The translations under genes and the position numbers were made by a program. From Bacillus_CJ salitolerans (GTDB lineage: Bacteria > Bacillota > Bacilli > Bacillales > SA4): 24,694 bases of DNA. Under the pieces are notes generated by a model. It saw only the letters and a program-made list of their open reading frames with translations. It searched no databases and had not been told where the DNA came from. The DNA lies in assembly GCF_042680805.1 (NCBI RefSeq), contig NZ_JBHUEM010000017.1, forward strand, positions 1 to 24,694, written 5' to 3'. Shown here one piece after another: positions 8,305 through 14,909 of this stretch (its first letter is position 1; each line of letters starts with the position of its first letter).

Positions 8305-9012
8305 ATGGATTTTGAAACGGTTATGCAGGAACTTGAAGAGCTTGGCAAAGAACGAATTAAAAAGACTTATATTCGCAATGGTGCAAAAGAACCGCTTTTT
8401 GGGGTGGCGACAGGGGCAATGAAACCACTTGCTAAGAAAATAAAGAACAATCAGCCTTTAGCAGAGCAGCTTTATGCCACAGGGAACTACGATGCAATGT
8501 ATTTCGCAGGTATTATTGCGGACCCAATGATCATGACGGAGGCGGATTTTGAACGTTGGATAGATACGGCGTATTTTTATATGTTATCTGATTATGTGGT
8601 TGCAGTAACGTTGGCTGAGACTGATATTGCGCAAGCTGTTGCTGATAAATGGATCGCAAGCGGGGAAGAACTCAAAATGTCGGCAGGCTGGAGCTGTTAC
8701 TGCTGGCTTTTAGGTAATCGCCCGGACAGCGAATTTAGTGCAAGTAAGCTTGCAAGTATGCTTGATCAGGTAGAAAATATGATTCACGATTCTCCTAATC
8801 GAACAAAATCAGCAATGAATAATTTTATTTACACCGTCGCTATTTCTTATGTGCCACTTCACGAGAAGGCGGTTGACACCGCAAAGTCAGTTGGAGCAGT
8901 AGAAATCAAGAAAGACGAGAAAAAAAGCAGTATCCTACTTGCTTCTGACAATATCCAAAAGGAACTAGATAGAGGAGGAGTTGGTTTCAAACGTAAATAT
9001 GTTAGGTGTTAG
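8305..9012 (+). CDS. DNA alkylation repair family protein (HEAT-like, AlkD-related)
   Basis: A 235-residue, mainly helical protein. The segments GVATGAMKPLAKKI, YFAGIIADP, LSDYVVAVTLAET and GWSCYCWLLGNRPD are what I associate with the DNA alkylation repair family (PF08713), whose AlkD/AlkC members remove alkylated bases using HEAT-like repeats. It lacks the WWDTVD signature of true AlkD, which is present in the separate protein at 18407-19102, so it is a divergent branch and glycosylase activity is not assured. I prefer the ATG at 8305: GGGAGGA lies about ten bases upstream, while the GTG at 8296 would sit on top of that site. The gene appears monocistronic and ends before a strong terminator at 9093-9140. 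Confidence 0.75.
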   Translation: MDFETVMQELEELGKERIKKTYIRNGAKEPLFGVATGAMKPLAKKIKNNQPLAEQLYATGNYDAMYFAGIIADPMIMTEADFERWIDTAYFYMLSDYVVAVTLAETDIAQAVADKWIASGEELKMSAGWSCYCWLLGNRPDSEFSASKLASMLDQVENMIHDSPNRTKSAMNNFIYTVAISYVPLHEKAVDTAKSVGAVEIKKDEKKSSILLASDNIQKELDRGGVGFKRKYVRC

Positions 9013-9092
9013 CATTGTTTTTTTGAATTATTTCGCCAACAATTAAAGGAGAAAATGTCATTTTAAGAAAAACCTAAAGATAGTGAAGTAAA

Positions 9093-9140
9093 ATGGTGAT
9101 ACATATTAATCATGACTAATATGTACCACCTTTTATTTTT
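9093..9140. terminator. Strong, probably bidirectional terminator
   Basis: A 14-bp stem GGTGATACATATTA (9095-9108) with TAATATGTACCACC (9117-9130), one wobble pair and an eight-base loop, then TTTTATTTTT. It lies between two converging genes and probably ends both. Confidence 0.85.
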
Positions 9141-9234
9141 ACAATTTAGGTCTTGATAATTACAAACATACATCGGATAGGTAGTGTGAAATTCTACTTC
9201 GAAAGGTAGAAGAAAGCCATTTGCATTTCCCAGC

Positions 9235-9750
9235 TTAATATTCATTCAAACGGGAACTAGCTTTATACGACTCAATTAGATATTCCTTCCAATTATGATC
9301 GTAAGGTCCCCATGTTTTCATTCCCCCGCTATAATATTCCTGGTGATCTTTATCTGAAATAAGAAAATATGGCCCTAAATGGACAATTGAATGTTCTATT
9401 TCTGCCATGATTGATGGTGTATATGGCAGGAAGAGGGTAAGCTCTTCTGATGTCAATGTCAGTTGTAAGGTTACAGTCTCTCCTTCAAATTTATATGTTT
9501 CATCCATATTCTCATCTATATTTGCGTCAAAAGAATAAAGGACGTGATTTTTAAAATAATCCTCCGACATACCTGGAAGCCAATATAGAATTTCCTCCAA
9601 AACAGAATCAGCTGGGCCAACTAATTGAATAATCATACCTTTCGTTTCATCTTGATCATCACGCAGTGGCCATAGTGATTGTACTTCCCACCTTTGACGT
9701 AAGTTGGCATCCTTCTTTTCCAAAGGTAGAAGCTTAAAGGATTTATCCAA
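9235..9750 (-). pseudogene. C-terminal part of a split gene, unknown function
   Basis: An open frame of at least 171 residues after a TTG at 9750, but that TTG has no properly placed ribosome binding site (GGGGG lies 17 bases upstream). The same frame stays open further upstream to 9825, overlapping the end of the preceding frame (9795-10220) by about 30 bases in a -1 register. The upstream translation reads smoothly (NEYVLNQLHLSYKGEELVF before the TTG), which suggests this is the second half of one protein broken by a one-base deletion. The domain is acidic with beta-strand-like stretches such as ETVTLQLTLTSEEL and a tail GGMKTWGPYDHNWKEYLIES. I do not recognise the family. It could alternatively be a separate, weakly translated gene. 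Confidence 0.55.
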
Positions 9751-9794
9751 TGAAAAAACTAATTCTTCCCCCTTATAAGATAAATGTAATTGAT

Positions 9795-10220
9795 TTAATA
9801 CATATTCATTATGCAGTCTGTCAGATTAGATGTTATCTTAGATCCTCTATCGATTGGCGTTCGTTTTCCGTTAATATGAAACTCGATTTTCCCAGGGACC
9901 AATCTAGCCTTCCAATCGTTATGACGTTCATCTATGCTTAACGGATATACTCCTTGAATACTCGCTATTCCTTCCCCATGCTGGTCGCGCAGTACTACAT
10001 CTTGTAATACAGGCGGATTTTCCCAAGGATGTGACTTTACCCATTGAAACGGCAAAGAAAATTCCATCATTGTTTCATTTTCTACAATTTCAAAGACTTC
10101 TGAACCTGCATGTTTTTCTAGATAGATTCCACTAGGTACAGGTGATTGTAGAAGCCACCATGTAATGGAAATGACAACCATTCCGATAAAAGAAAATATT
10201 GAAATCGTCCATTTTTTCAT
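9795..10220 (-). pseudogene. N-terminal part of a split gene, membrane-anchored extracytoplasmic protein
   Basis: A 141-residue frame with a good start: ATG at 10220 preceded by AGGAGG nine bases upstream. It opens with KKW and a hydrophobic helix (residues about 5-24), so it is a signal anchor or uncleaved signal peptide with the rest outside the cell. The following part (GSEVFEIVENETMMEFSLPF, then IDERHNDWKARLVPGKIEF) looks like a beta-rich domain. The frame ends abruptly in NLTDCIMNMY, which looks like out-of-frame sequence; the real continuation is probably in the -1 frame that runs on to 9235. The joined product would be about 325 residues. Function unknown. Whether this is a true mutation, a sequencing error or two genes cannot be settled here. 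Confidence 0.6.
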
Positions 10221-10655
10221 TACTTCTCTCCTCCTGTAAGTAAGGTTCTATCTGTAATAAACCCTACGTTATATTTATCTCTATATGTAAGCTTTTCTTT
10301 AACGTAGAGGAATATATTTCAATACTTGTTCTGGTAGATATATATAATAGTATATTTTAAATCTTTACTTGTGGCATTGTTATTTTAGTAAGTACTGCAG
10401 AAAGTAAACAAGATTTGTAATTGTAGAAACAATTGGAGGAAGTTTTAATCAATCTTTTTTTAAGCACCAAAAGAAAATAACGGACAAAAGGAGCATATAA
10501 GGGCCTTGTATTATTCTACAATTATTATCCTAATATAAGATTGGTAGATTTACATATGCACAAACGGATGGTAAAATTATTATAAATTTCAGAAATTTGG
10601 AATTTACTAGATGGAAAATAGGTTGTAATTCAATTTTCGACTAGCAAGGAGTGAA
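10221..10655. other. Divergent intergenic region
   Basis: Separates the split minus-strand gene from the dehydrogenase operon. It is AT-rich and should hold promoters for both directions. The one visible structure is a spaced inverted repeat, CTACGTTA at 10264-10271 and TAACGTAG at 10300-10307. No gene is seen. Confidence 0.45.
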
Positions 10656-11402
10656 ATGGTGAGGAAATTACTAAATAAAATTGCTGTTGTAACCGGAGCC
10701 GCGCAAGGAATTGGTGCTAAAATCGTAGAAAGACTACTCGAAGATGGGGCTACTGTTGCGGCTTTAGATATTAATCAAGACAAGCTAGAGCAATCAACCA
10801 AATTGTTAGATCCAACAGGAGAACGAGTTATTCCCATGGTATGTGATGTATCAGAAGGAGCGGAAGTAAAAGCTGTTTTTGAACAGATTTACGAAAAGCT
10901 TGGAAGAATCGATATTTTGGTGAATAACGCAGGGATTACAAGAGATACCTTTTTCCATAAGATGACAGAAGTGCAATGGGACACTGTGATAAATGTGAAT
11001 CTGAATAGTATGTTCCATACATGTCAGGCTGTTATACCTAAGATGAGGGCTCAGGAGTATGGAAAGATTGTTAACATTTCCTCAACCTCAAGCTGGGGAA
11101 ATATGGGGCAAGCTAATTACAGTGCTTCAAAGGCTGGTGTGATCGGCTTAACGAAAACACTTGCCAAAGAAAATGGTAGTAAACATATTACCGTCAATGC
11201 CATTGCACCAGGACAAATTGATACGGAAATGACAAATCTCCTACCCGAAAATATTAAAATGATGGGACTCTTACTTACGCCAGCAGGAAGAATGGGGGAT
11301 CCGTCAGAAGTTGCGTCAGTGGTATCGTTCTTATCCTCTGATGATTCTAGCTTTGTGAATGGTGAATGTATATGTGTCAGTGGCGGATTTTTGATGCCAT
11401 AA
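10656..11402 (+). CDS. Short-chain dehydrogenase/reductase (FabG-like)
   Basis: A 248-residue classical SDR, the usual length for FabG-type 3-oxoacyl reductases. The cofactor loop TGAAQGIG is at 13-20, NNAG at 90-93, and the catalytic set is Asn115, Ser142, Tyr155 and Lys159 (NYSASK). Asp38 at the end of the second strand favours NAD(H) over NADPH, unlike the FabG of fatty acid synthesis, so a role in beta-oxidation or alcohol/keto-acyl turnover is more likely than primary lipid synthesis; that is inference. The ATG at 10656 has AAGGAG close upstream. The next gene, 40 bases downstream, encodes an SCP2 lipid-carrier domain, so the two probably form an operon handling a hydrophobic acyl substrate. 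The exact substrate is unknown. Confidence 0.9.
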   Translation: MVRKLLNKIAVVTGAAQGIGAKIVERLLEDGATVAALDINQDKLEQSTKLLDPTGERVIPMVCDVSEGAEVKAVFEQIYEKLGRIDILVNNAGITRDTFFHKMTEVQWDTVINVNLNSMFHTCQAVIPKMRAQEYGKIVNISSTSSWGNMGQANYSASKAGVIGLTKTLAKENGSKHITVNAIAPGQIDTEMTNLLPENIKMMGLLLTPAGRMGDPSEVASVVSFLSSDDSSFVNGECICVSGGFLMP

Positions 11403-11442
11403 GTAAGTCTTACTAATTCATTTTAAGAAAAGGGGTATTTTC

Positions 11443-11796
11443 ATGAGTGAAAAACAAGTTACTTTAGCAGAAACGATGCAAAATATTGAACAAGTATTTA
11501 ATCAAAATCCAGAACCGATTTCAGGTACAAATCTAATCTATCAATTTAATATTAAGGGAGAAGAAGAAGGAACGTATCAATTACATTTGCAAGAAGGACA
11601 GGCAACTGTGGTGGAAGGAAATGATGGTTCACCGGAATGCACATTAACGATGTCTCGAAACAGCTTTTACAAGTTTTTAACCGGAAATTTAAGTGGAACA
11701 GTTGCTTTCATGACAGGGAAATTGAAAATCAATGGTGATATTACGAAAGCAATGAAGTTGGAAACAATTTTAAAACAATATAATCTAAATGAATAA
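11443..11796 (+). CDS. SCP2 sterol-binding domain protein
   Basis: A 117-residue single-domain protein. The pattern ISGTNLIYQFNIKGEEEGTYQLHL, then a variable strand, then CTLTMSRNSFYKFLTGNLSGTVAFMTGKLKINGDITKAMKLETIL is typical of the SCP2 (sterol carrier protein 2) fold, including the LKINGD strand before the last helix. Such domains form a hydrophobic pocket for fatty acyl chains or other lipids. The ATG at 11443 has AAAAGGGG about ten bases upstream. It follows the SDR gene after 40 bases with no terminator, so a joint role in lipid or acyl-CoA metabolism is likely. It is full length for a stand-alone SCP2 protein. Confidence 0.9.
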   Translation: MSEKQVTLAETMQNIEQVFNQNPEPISGTNLIYQFNIKGEEEGTYQLHLQEGQATVVEGNDGSPECTLTMSRNSFYKFLTGNLSGTVAFMTGKLKINGDITKAMKLETILKQYNLNE

Positions 11797-11819
11797 AACA
11801 ATGTGAAATATCCGTCACG

Positions 11820-11843
11820 AAATGAATGGTTGATCATTCATTT
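11820..11843. promoter_or_regulatory. Perfect inverted repeat, FadR-like operator or weak terminator
   Basis: AAATGAATG (11820-11828) and CATTCATTT (11835-11843) are perfect 9-bp inverted arms with a six-base centre. The inner 18 bases resemble the remembered B. subtilis FadR operator TGAATGAMTANTCATTCA at 14 of 17 defined positions. Only four T follow, so it is a poor terminator. It lies 24 bases after the SCP2 gene and upstream of the yozE promoter. Confidence 0.4.
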
Positions 11844-11886
11844 TGGACGATTATCTTAAAGAATGAATGAAAAGCCACTATATAAA

Positions 11887-11915
11887 TTGGACAAACATTG
11901 ACCTTTTGTTATAAT
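11887..11915 (+). promoter_or_regulatory. Sigma-A type promoter of yozE
   Basis: TTGGAC at 11887-11892, a 17-base spacer, then a perfect TATAAT at 11910-11915. Transcription would start near 11922, about 38 bases before the yozE ATG. Confidence 0.75.
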
Positions 11916-11959
11916 AATGATTCAAGCAGCACAACAGAGATTCAGGAGGACAGCGGTTG

Positions 11960-12175
11960 ATGAAATCTTTTTACCATTTTTTATTAAAATATCGCATGGG
12001 TAAACCAGATAATTCAATATCTGTATTCGCAAATGCTGCTTATGAGGATCACAGTTTTCCAAAGCAGTCGAAAGATTACTATGAGTTAACCAATTACCTC
12101 GAGTTAAATGGGCATTATTTATCGAGCATGTCCATCTTTGATGACGCCTGGGAATTATATAAGCAGGATGCATAA
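11960..12175 (+). CDS. yozE: YozE family protein
   Basis: A 71-residue protein whose opening MKSFYHFLLKYR and the motifs FANAAYEDHSFPKQSKDY and YLELNGHYL match what I know of the B. subtilis YozE family, which adopts a small helical SAM-like fold. The function is unknown. I use the ATG at 11960 because the family begins MKSFYHF; the TTG just before it is a possible alternative. AGGAGG lies ten bases upstream of the ATG. It has its own promoter and its stop codon overlaps the stem of a terminator, so it is transcribed alone. A yodN-like gene and yozD lie within 2 kb on the same strand, as they do near yozE in B. subtilis. Confidence 0.92.
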   Translation: MKSFYHFLLKYRMGKPDNSISVFANAAYEDHSFPKQSKDYYELTNYLELNGHYLSSMSIFDDAWELYKQDA

Positions 12176-12200
12176 CGCTCATAAAGAGCGTTATTTTTTT
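12172..12200 (+). terminator. yozE terminator
   Basis: ATAACGCTC (12172-12180), loop ATAAA, GAGCGTTAT (12186-12194), then T6. The stem includes the yozE stop codon. Confidence 0.9.
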
Positions 12201-12208
12201 ATGGATAT

Positions 12209-12480
12209 TAGAAAAGTCCGAGAGATGCCTGATCAAAGACATTTCCTCCGAGAAAACGACCAGAAATGTCTGAGAGACGCCTGATCAAAGACATTTCCCG
12301 CAAGAAAACGACTAGAAAAGTCTGAGAGATGCCTGATCAAAGACATTTCCCGCGAGAAAACGCAAAGACATTTCCCGCAAGAAAACGTTTAGAAAAGTCT
12401 GAGAGATGTCTGATCAAAGACATTTCCCTCAAGAAATCGACTAGAAATGTCTGAGAGACGTCTCATCAAAGACATTTCCG
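12209..12480. repeat. 52-bp tandem repeat block, about five copies
   Basis: Units begin at 12209, 12261, 12313, 12390 and 12442, each starting with a version of AGAAAAGTCTGAGAG and containing CTGATCAAAGACATTTCC. The first two units and the fourth are 52 bases; an extra 27-base partial unit (12363-12389) follows the third, and the fifth breaks off near 12480. The units differ at a few positions, so the array is not brand new. In the second and fifth units GAAATGTCT pairs with AGACATTTC (12263-12271 with 12289-12297; 12444-12452 with 12470-12478), giving a 9-bp hairpin. The unit length is not a multiple of three and no frame with a ribosome binding site spans it, so it is noncoding. There are no unique spacers, so it is not CRISPR. 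Confidence 0.9.
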
Positions 12481-12785
12481 AAGATCACACATGCATCCGT
12501 ATTTAACAGTTAGTTCTGGGTGTGCTACCATTCATCCATCTAAGAATCTGAGGAAGCACTAATTAAGGAAGCAAATGATCGATTGTACGAAAAAAAGAAA
12601 AGCAGACCGATGAAAAAATGAGGTGTTTTATCCTTTTGTATAGAGTGATGATCTATACTTTTTTTCTTTGTTTACCCTATGTAAAAATTTCTACTTTTCT
12701 AATGGCTGATTTCCCATTAGCGAATTTTGAATAGGTGCATATAATACAGTATTAATTCGTCACGACGCCATAAGGAGTGATAGCC
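12481..12785. other. Intergenic region before the yodN-like gene
   Basis: Contains no gene that I can support. A short frame at 12550-12621 is closed upstream by a stop and has no start. TATAAT-like sequence at about 12740-12747 and AAGGAG at 12772-12777 probably belong to expression of the next gene. Confidence 0.45.
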
Positions 12786-13478
12786 TTGAAGAATAAAAAA
12801 CCGAAGTTTAAGGTCGGGGATATCGTCGTGATTACTCTATACGGTACGGTGAGTAAAATCACAAACGTCAAAATGGTGAATGGCATGTATGTATATGAAC
12901 TCAACAACAAAGATGGAATATTTTTAGAAAACACGTTAGAAAACATAAATCATTACAAAGGACAGGAGACAAAAAAAGAGGCAGTATCAATTGAATTTAA
13001 CTATTATTTTGGGGATATCGTTCAAATAAAGGATTACGGAGATGATTTATTTAAAGTTGTCGGTTTACGATCTGAGATATGGCGATACAAACAAGATGCT
13101 TGGGAAGATATTGTGTATGAATTATCTAGGCTGTCAGACGGTGAATGGCTAGAGGCTAGTGAAGATGAGATGATACTTATCGCCGATCATGAACAGGCTC
13201 CAATGTTTTTACAAAAAATAGAGCTCATTTATATAAAAAAGAAAGAAAATTTAATGATGGAGATGTTACAGTCTATGAATTTCCACCGTAAAACAGAAAA
13301 GGAATTGCTTCGGCTACGAAGGGAAAGGCGAGCGATAATCGATGGATTGTTAGATGTATATAATGATTACCAATTTTTATATAAGACCTTCGGGGATGAG
13401 GAATATAAAAATGTTATGGACCTTGTATTACAAAATTTGATGAAGTTCACCGATGGGAAAGGTGAAGAAATCAATTAA
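12786..13478 (+). CDS. YodN-like conserved protein, unknown function
   Basis: A 230-residue soluble protein. The N-terminal KPKFKVGDIVVITLYGTVSKITNVK looks like a small beta-barrel (SH3-like) module, and a second similar module may start at about residue 73 (YYFGDIVQIKDYGDDLFKVVGL). The C-terminal third is a charged helix-rich stretch (TEKELLRLRRERRAIIDGLLDVYNDY) that may form a coiled coil. I link it to B. subtilis YodN from its opening and its place between yozE and yozD, but I cannot confirm this. I chose the TTG at 12786 because AGGAG lies eight bases upstream; the GTG at 12777 falls inside that site. Its last eight bases overlap the end of a minus-strand gene. Confidence 0.7.
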   Translation: MKNKKPKFKVGDIVVITLYGTVSKITNVKMVNGMYVYELNNKDGIFLENTLENINHYKGQETKKEAVSIEFNYYFGDIVQIKDYGDDLFKVVGLRSEIWRYKQDAWEDIVYELSRLSDGEWLEASEDEMILIADHEQAPMFLQKIELIYIKKKENLMMEMLQSMNFHRKTEKELLRLRRERRAIIDGLLDVYNDYQFLYKTFGDEEYKNVMDLVLQNLMKFTDGKGEEIN

Positions 13479-13656
13479 GAAAAATAAATTGAATAAAAAC
13501 CCAAATAAAGTATGGAATACCTCCAAAAATAATGACCTTAAACATGCTGGCCGTGACTTTTTCCATCACTTCATCAAATGTAGAAATTTCTTCTGTATTG
13601 GATAAATATTGATTGCGTTTTAATTCCTCATTTGCAAAGTCATATACCTTTTCCAT
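13471..13656 (-). CDS. Small protein with C-terminal membrane helix
   Basis: A 61-residue protein: an acidic, helical N-terminal part (EKVYDFANEELKRNQYL, then TFDEVMEKVTA) and one hydrophobic C-terminal helix (FKVIIFGGIPYFIWVFIQFIFLN). It is therefore probably tail-anchored in the membrane with its N-terminus inside. AGGGAGGAAC precedes two consecutive ATG codons (13659 and 13656); the second has the better spacing. The much longer frame starting at 13785 has no ribosome binding site at its start and reads into this site, so it is rejected. It converges with the yodN-like gene and overlaps it by eight bases. I do not recognise the family. Confidence 0.7.
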   Translation of the reverse strand: MEKVYDFANEELKRNQYLSNTEEISTFDEVMEKVTASMFKVIIFGGIPYFIWVFIQFIFLN

Positions 13657-13808
13657 CATCGTTCCTCCCTTAAAGGCTTGTCCAAAATCTTGAATAGTAG
13701 AGCATATGAACCTTGATAGTTTAATAGAACCCTTTTTCAATTTTTGAGGAAAATCTTTTTGACATAAAAAGGTGGACGGAAACATAAATCGAAATAAGGG
13801 GTGATAAC

Positions 13809-13988
13809 ATGAGAGAAATTGAAGTCGTCATTGATACAGAGGAAATGTCAGAATTTATTTATGACCAGCTAATGAAAAGAGGTTATGTCCCTAGCGAAGA
13901 TGAGGTTGATGAAATATCGGATATTGTATTTGATTACCTATTAACAAAACAAGTAGTTGAAGAGGTTTGGGAAGAAGAGGAAGACTAA
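13809..13988 (+). CDS. yozD: YozD family protein
   Basis: A 59-residue acidic protein beginning MREIEVVIDTEEMSEFIYDQ, followed by LMKRGYVPSEDEVDEISDIV and a very acidic tail ending EEEED. The opening and the RGYVP segment match the B. subtilis YozD family as I remember it; the function is unknown. The ATG at 13809 follows AAGGGGTGATAAC with good spacing, and a terminator starts four bases after the stop, so it is transcribed alone. It lies near yozE, the yodN-like gene and yodL, in keeping with the Bacillus gene neighbourhood. Confidence 0.88.
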   Translation: MREIEVVIDTEEMSEFIYDQLMKRGYVPSEDEVDEISDIVFDYLLTKQVVEEVWEEEED

Positions 13989-13991
13989 GTC

Positions 13992-14026
13992 GACGGGAAA
14001 TAGAGATTCTCGTCACTTTTTATTTG
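13992..14026 (+). terminator. yozD terminator
   Basis: GACGGGAA (13992-13999) pairs with TTCTCGTC (14007-14014) with one wobble, followed by ACTTTTTATTTG. Confidence 0.75.
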
Positions 14027-14222
14027 TTTTGAAAGGATATAAAAAGTTGATTAAAGAAAACTTAATCACCTCTACAAGATTTATTAAAATCTATAACCAA
14101 TCATAATTGACAGAACTTTTGCTCTTAAATTCTGATTGGCTTAAAAATCTTTCTGTATTCATGAAATTTTCCCAATCGTCCTGTATAATAGTGGTTATGT
14201 CACATACTGGAAGGATACAAAG

Positions 14223-14900
14223 ATGAGGGAAAAAGCAGTCATATTTGATTTGGATGGAACGTTACATAATAGAAAGCAGAGCTTGTATTTATTTTTAACT
14301 TCTCAATATCGCACATTACTAGAAAGTCATGTTAATTTTTCTTTTGACCAGTTCCGTAGTGAGTTTACGAAATTAGATAAAAACGGGCACGTATGGAAGG
14401 ACATTGTTTATGAGCAATTAATAAACTCACTAGGTGTTAACCATATTGGAGCAGATGAGCTTTTACAAAATTACATAAACGACTTTCCAACATTTAGTGT
14501 GTTATTTGATGATACTCTGAACATGTTGTCTTGGCTAAAACAAGAAGGGTACAAACTTGGAATGATTACAAATGGTAAAAAAGTATTTCAACGAAACACG
14601 ATACTTTCTTTACAACTTGAGGAATATTTCGATCATATTATCATCTCAGAAGAGGTTGGTTTAAGAAAGCCGGATGAAAGAATATTCGATCTGTCTTTAA
14701 CAAGTTTAGGTGTACAAGCTTGCGATAGCATCTTTGTTGGTGACCACCCAATTGATGATGTTGAAGCAGCTAAAAAAGTAGGTTTAATGACCATTTGGTG
14801 TGAAAATCCTAATTGGGGATCTGCTGATGCACATAAACGATGTGCATCCATAAGCGAGTTGCCAAGCCTCATTTTAGAGTTATTTGACCAAAACGGATGA
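14223..14900 (+). CDS. HAD superfamily hydrolase
   Basis: A 225-residue HAD phosphatase of subfamily I. Motif I FDLDGTL has the nucleophile Asp9 and the acid Asp11; motif II is Thr116 in MITNGK; motif III is Lys149 in LRKPDERIF; motif IV GDHPIDD supplies Asp174 and Asp179. The helical cap lies between about residues 15 and 95. All catalytic positions are present, so it should remove phosphate from a small metabolite in the cytoplasm, but subfamily I members are promiscuous and the substrate cannot be told. The ATG at 14223 has GGAAGGA about eight bases upstream, and TATAAT at 14184-14189 is a likely -10 element. It converges with the DUF2515 gene, which ends nine bases later with no visible terminator between them. 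Confidence 0.92.
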   Translation: MREKAVIFDLDGTLHNRKQSLYLFLTSQYRTLLESHVNFSFDQFRSEFTKLDKNGHVWKDIVYEQLINSLGVNHIGADELLQNYINDFPTFSVLFDDTLNMLSWLKQEGYKLGMITNGKKVFQRNTILSLQLEEYFDHIIISEEVGLRKPDERIFDLSLTSLGVQACDSIFVGDHPIDDVEAAKKVGLMTIWCENPNWGSADAHKRCASISELPSLILELFDQNG

Positions 14901-14909
14901 ATACAATTT

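Noticed and set aside
9795..9825. Programmed -1 ribosomal frameshift site in the split gene
   Set aside because: No slippery heptamer or clear downstream pseudoknot is visible in the overlap; an ordinary deletion explains it more simply.
11922..12242. Minus-strand frame across yozE and the first tandem repeat unit
   Set aside because: It is antisense to a well-supported yozE gene and has no ribosome binding site.
12209..12480. CRISPR array
   Set aside because: The repeats are directly joined 52-base units with no unique spacers, and there are no cas genes nearby.
13660..13785. N-terminal extension of the small minus-strand membrane protein
   Set aside because: The extension translates the strong ribosome binding site of the shorter form and has none of its own.
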